Assembly: GCA_944381255.1 (NCBI GenBank)
Contig: CALWKL010000061.1
Location: forward strand, 1 to 6,796
Direction of reading: 5' to 3'
DNA length: 6,796 nucleotides
Source of the DNA: an uncultured Clostridia bacterium
GTDB taxonomy: Bacteria; Bacillota; Clostridia; Christensenellales; UBA1242
Part shown: piece by piece, positions 5,756-6,796 of the stretch
Position numbering within the stretch: the stretch's first letter is position 1
Layout of the letters: every line of letters starts with the position of its first letter
Position numbers and translations under genes: made by a program
Notes under the pieces: model-generated
The model's input: the letters and a program-made list of their open reading frames with translations, nothing else
Databases searched by the model: none
Told to the model about the DNA's origin: nothing

Positions 5756-6676
5756 CTACCTCCCAAAAAATAGGCAACTTTTGTTTTTATCAAAGACATA
5801 TTCTATAGTCCCAGGCCCTTGCCTACTAGATAACACTACAAAACGTTCGATTACCGCGGTGTCAAGCACTTCTTTTAGTATAGGTTTAGCCCACAATTCC
5901 TCTAAGTTTGAACAGTGCGTGGTCGCCAAAAATTTTACACCAGCGCCCACCAAACTCAAGAGAGCTGTGGCATCAGACCTAGTAGATATTTCATCTAAAA
6001 CAATTAATTCTGGGCTCATTGTCCTAATCGCATTGGTAATGCACTGCTCCTTTTTACCACCAGAATAGACATCTACATAGTTACCACAATACAGACTATG
6101 TTGACCATTTAAAGAGGCAGAGATTTCCCTACGTTCATCGATAATTAATATATTTTTTGCAATATGCTTGTCCGAAAAATGAGTACACAAATCACGAATA
6201 AAAGTAGTCTTACCCGCTCCAGGAGGCGATAAAAGTAAAGTATTGTATACTCCGCTTGAATTATCATATAAGTATTGCAAAATATTTAGGCTACAATTTT
6301 TTACTAAATGTGGTATACGAATATTTAATGAACTAAAATTTTTTATGGTCTTAACTTGTCCATTATCCATAACAACATCGCCACATATTCCTATTCGTAC
6401 ACCATTTTGCAGAGTTACAAATCCTTGTTTTATATCATCATTGTATGCATAAATACTAGATTCGCAAGCCTTAAATACTATATCATAGATTTCCTTAAAC
6501 GTAGGACGCATTGCATCACTAATATCATTTGACAAGCCATTGTCTGCTAAATAAAATCTACCACCATACTCTAATACAATGGGCTGACTTACACGCAATC
6601 GTATTTCGGTAATTTTATTTTTATCCAGATTTTGCATCGCACGACTGATTCTGTCTGGTAAAATATCGTATATCAC
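5756..6676 (-). CDS. spoIIIAA: Stage III sporulation protein AA (secretion-type ATPase)
   Basis: SpoIIIAA is a cytoplasmic RecA-fold ATPase related to type II/IV secretion ATPases. It is thought to power the SpoIIIA-SpoIIQ channel from the mother-cell side. The 306 residues match the family length. An N-terminal domain contains ITEIRLRVSQPIVLEYGG (22-39) and GVRIGICGDVV (92-102). The ATPase core has a Walker A motif PPGAGKTT (151-158), an acidic box LIIDERREI (177-185), a Walker B LIVLDE (224-229), and ATTH (251-254) as the downstream sensor-like motif. Catalytic residues look intact. The start is GTG at 6674-6676, 5 nt behind AAGGAGG and the only start with a good ribosome binding site. It is the first gene of the operon and lies behind a candidate sigma-E promoter. 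Confidence 0.96.
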   Translation of the reverse strand: MIYDILPDRISRAMQNLDKNKITEIRLRVSQPIVLEYGGRFYLADNGLSNDISDAMRPTFKEIYDIVFKACESSIYAYNDDIKQGFVTLQNGVRIGICGDVVMDNGQVKTIKNFSSLNIRIPHLVKNCSLNILQYLYDNSSGVYNTLLLSPPGAGKTTFIRDLCTHFSDKHIAKNILIIDERREISASLNGQHSLYCGNYVDVYSGGKKEQCITNAIRTMSPELIVLDEISTRSDATALLSLVGAGVKFLATTHCSNLEELWAKPILKEVLDTAVIERFVVLSSRQGPGTIEYVFDKNKSCLFFGR

Positions 6677-6679
6677 TTA

Positions 6680-6688
6680 CCCCTCCTT
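6680..6688 (-). promoter_or_regulatory. Ribosome binding site of spoIIIAA
   Basis: AAGGAGGGG on the minus strand. AAGGAGG is a full-strength Shine-Dalgarno core, 5 nt before the GTG at 6674-6676. It fixes the non-ATG start of the first operon gene. Confidence 0.75.
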
Positions 6689-6694
6689 TTTTAT

Positions 6695-6723
6695 AATGTA
6701 TTAGATATAGTAAGTATTTATGA
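6695..6723 (-). promoter_or_regulatory. Candidate sigma-E (mother-cell) promoter of the spoIIIA operon
   Basis: On the minus strand, TCATAAA (6717-6723) and AATACATT (6695-6702) are 14 nt apart. The B. subtilis sigma-E consensus is about TCATATT, 14-15 nt, CATACAAT, so the matches are 5 of 7 and 6 of 8 with correct spacing. In B. subtilis the spoIIIA operon is transcribed by sigma-E in the mother cell, so position and expectation agree. The -35 lies 1 nt beyond the efp terminator T-run. Initiation would fall just before the spoIIIAA ribosome binding site, giving a very short leader. No sigma-A promoter as good is seen in this gap. Confidence 0.55.
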
Positions 6724-6724
6724 T

Positions 6725-6752
6725 AAAAAAAAAGAGCGCAATTATGCTCTCT
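6725..6752 (-). terminator. Intrinsic terminator of efp, overlapping its stop codon
   Basis: On the minus strand, AGAG pairs with CTCT and GCA with TGC across an A-G mismatch, around a four-base TAAT loop (alternatively AGAGC pairs with GCTCT). An uninterrupted run of nine T follows (6725-6733). The efp TAA lies inside the loop region, so the terminator is built from the last codons of efp. It separates constitutive efp from the sporulation operon. Confidence 0.75.
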
Positions 6753-6796
6753 CTACATACTCGCCAGTACGAGTATCGATTTTAATTTTTTCACCA
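6742..6796 (-). CDS. efp: Elongation factor P, C-terminal 17 residues (partial, 5' part outside the window)
   Basis: The only in-frame sequence available is GEKIKIDTRTGEYVERA followed by TAA. This matches the conserved C-terminus of elongation factor P (KVDTRTGEYV and a closing RA). EF-P relieves ribosome stalling at polyproline stretches. The assignment rests on this short but characteristic tail and on the known position of efp immediately upstream of spoIIIAA in spore formers. The stop codon lies within an intrinsic terminator. Confidence 0.87.
   Translation of the reverse strand, partial: GEKIKIDTRTGEYVERA

Noticed and set aside
1..6796. Search for a novel system, mobile element, CRISPR, tRNA/rRNA or riboswitch
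   Set aside because: Every long frame on the minus strand matches a known family in a conserved gene order. The intergenic gaps are under about 70 nt, and no RNA-gene signatures, array repeats or transposase motifs were seen.

Overview
The window is an AT-rich chromosomal segment from an endospore-forming Firmicute, most likely class Clostridia. All recognisable genes lie on the minus strand. Read in that direction (high to low coordinates) the order is: the 3' end of efp, the complete eight-gene sporulation operon spoIIIAA-AB-AC-AD-AE-AF-AG-AH, an Asp23-family gene (yqhY type), nusB, and the 5' 340 codons of xseA, which runs off the left edge. This is the conserved efp-spoIIIA-yqhY-nusB-xseA neighbourhood of spore formers. 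Compared with Bacillus subtilis it lacks accB/accC between spoIIIAH and yqhY, and folD between nusB and xseA. That fits a clostridial arrangement, but the species cannot be named from this window.

Right end (about 6677-6796): the last 17 codons of efp are followed at once by an intrinsic terminator that overlaps its stop codon. Next to the T-run lies a candidate mother-cell sigma-E promoter, then a strong ribosome binding site and the GTG start of spoIIIAA. Middle (1913-6676): the spoIIIA genes are packed with gaps of 3-11 nt or overlaps of 4-8 nt, so they should be one polycistronic, translationally coupled unit. The proteins form the mother-cell part of the SpoIIIA-SpoIIQ channel or feeding-tube complex across the outer forespore membrane: a secretion-type ATPase (AA), a T2SS-F-like protein (AB), polytopic membrane proteins (AC, AD, AE) and membrane-anchored ring-building proteins (AF, AG, AH).

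Left end (1-1912): the short gap after spoIIIAH holds a near-consensus sigma-A promoter (TTGATA, 17 nt, TATAAT with an extended TG). The housekeeping genes yqhY-nusB-xseA can therefore be expressed independently of sporulation. A terminator-like hairpin lies between yqhY and nusB, directly ahead of the nusB ribosome binding site, and a seven-codon open frame just precedes it. nusB and xseA overlap by 8 nt.

No tRNA, rRNA, mobile element, CRISPR array or riboswitch was seen, and no stretch over 300 bases lacks a gene. All coding regions look intact. I see no previously undescribed system. The points worth attention are regulatory: promoter and terminator packing, the nusB leader hairpin and minigene, and the compact gene complement.
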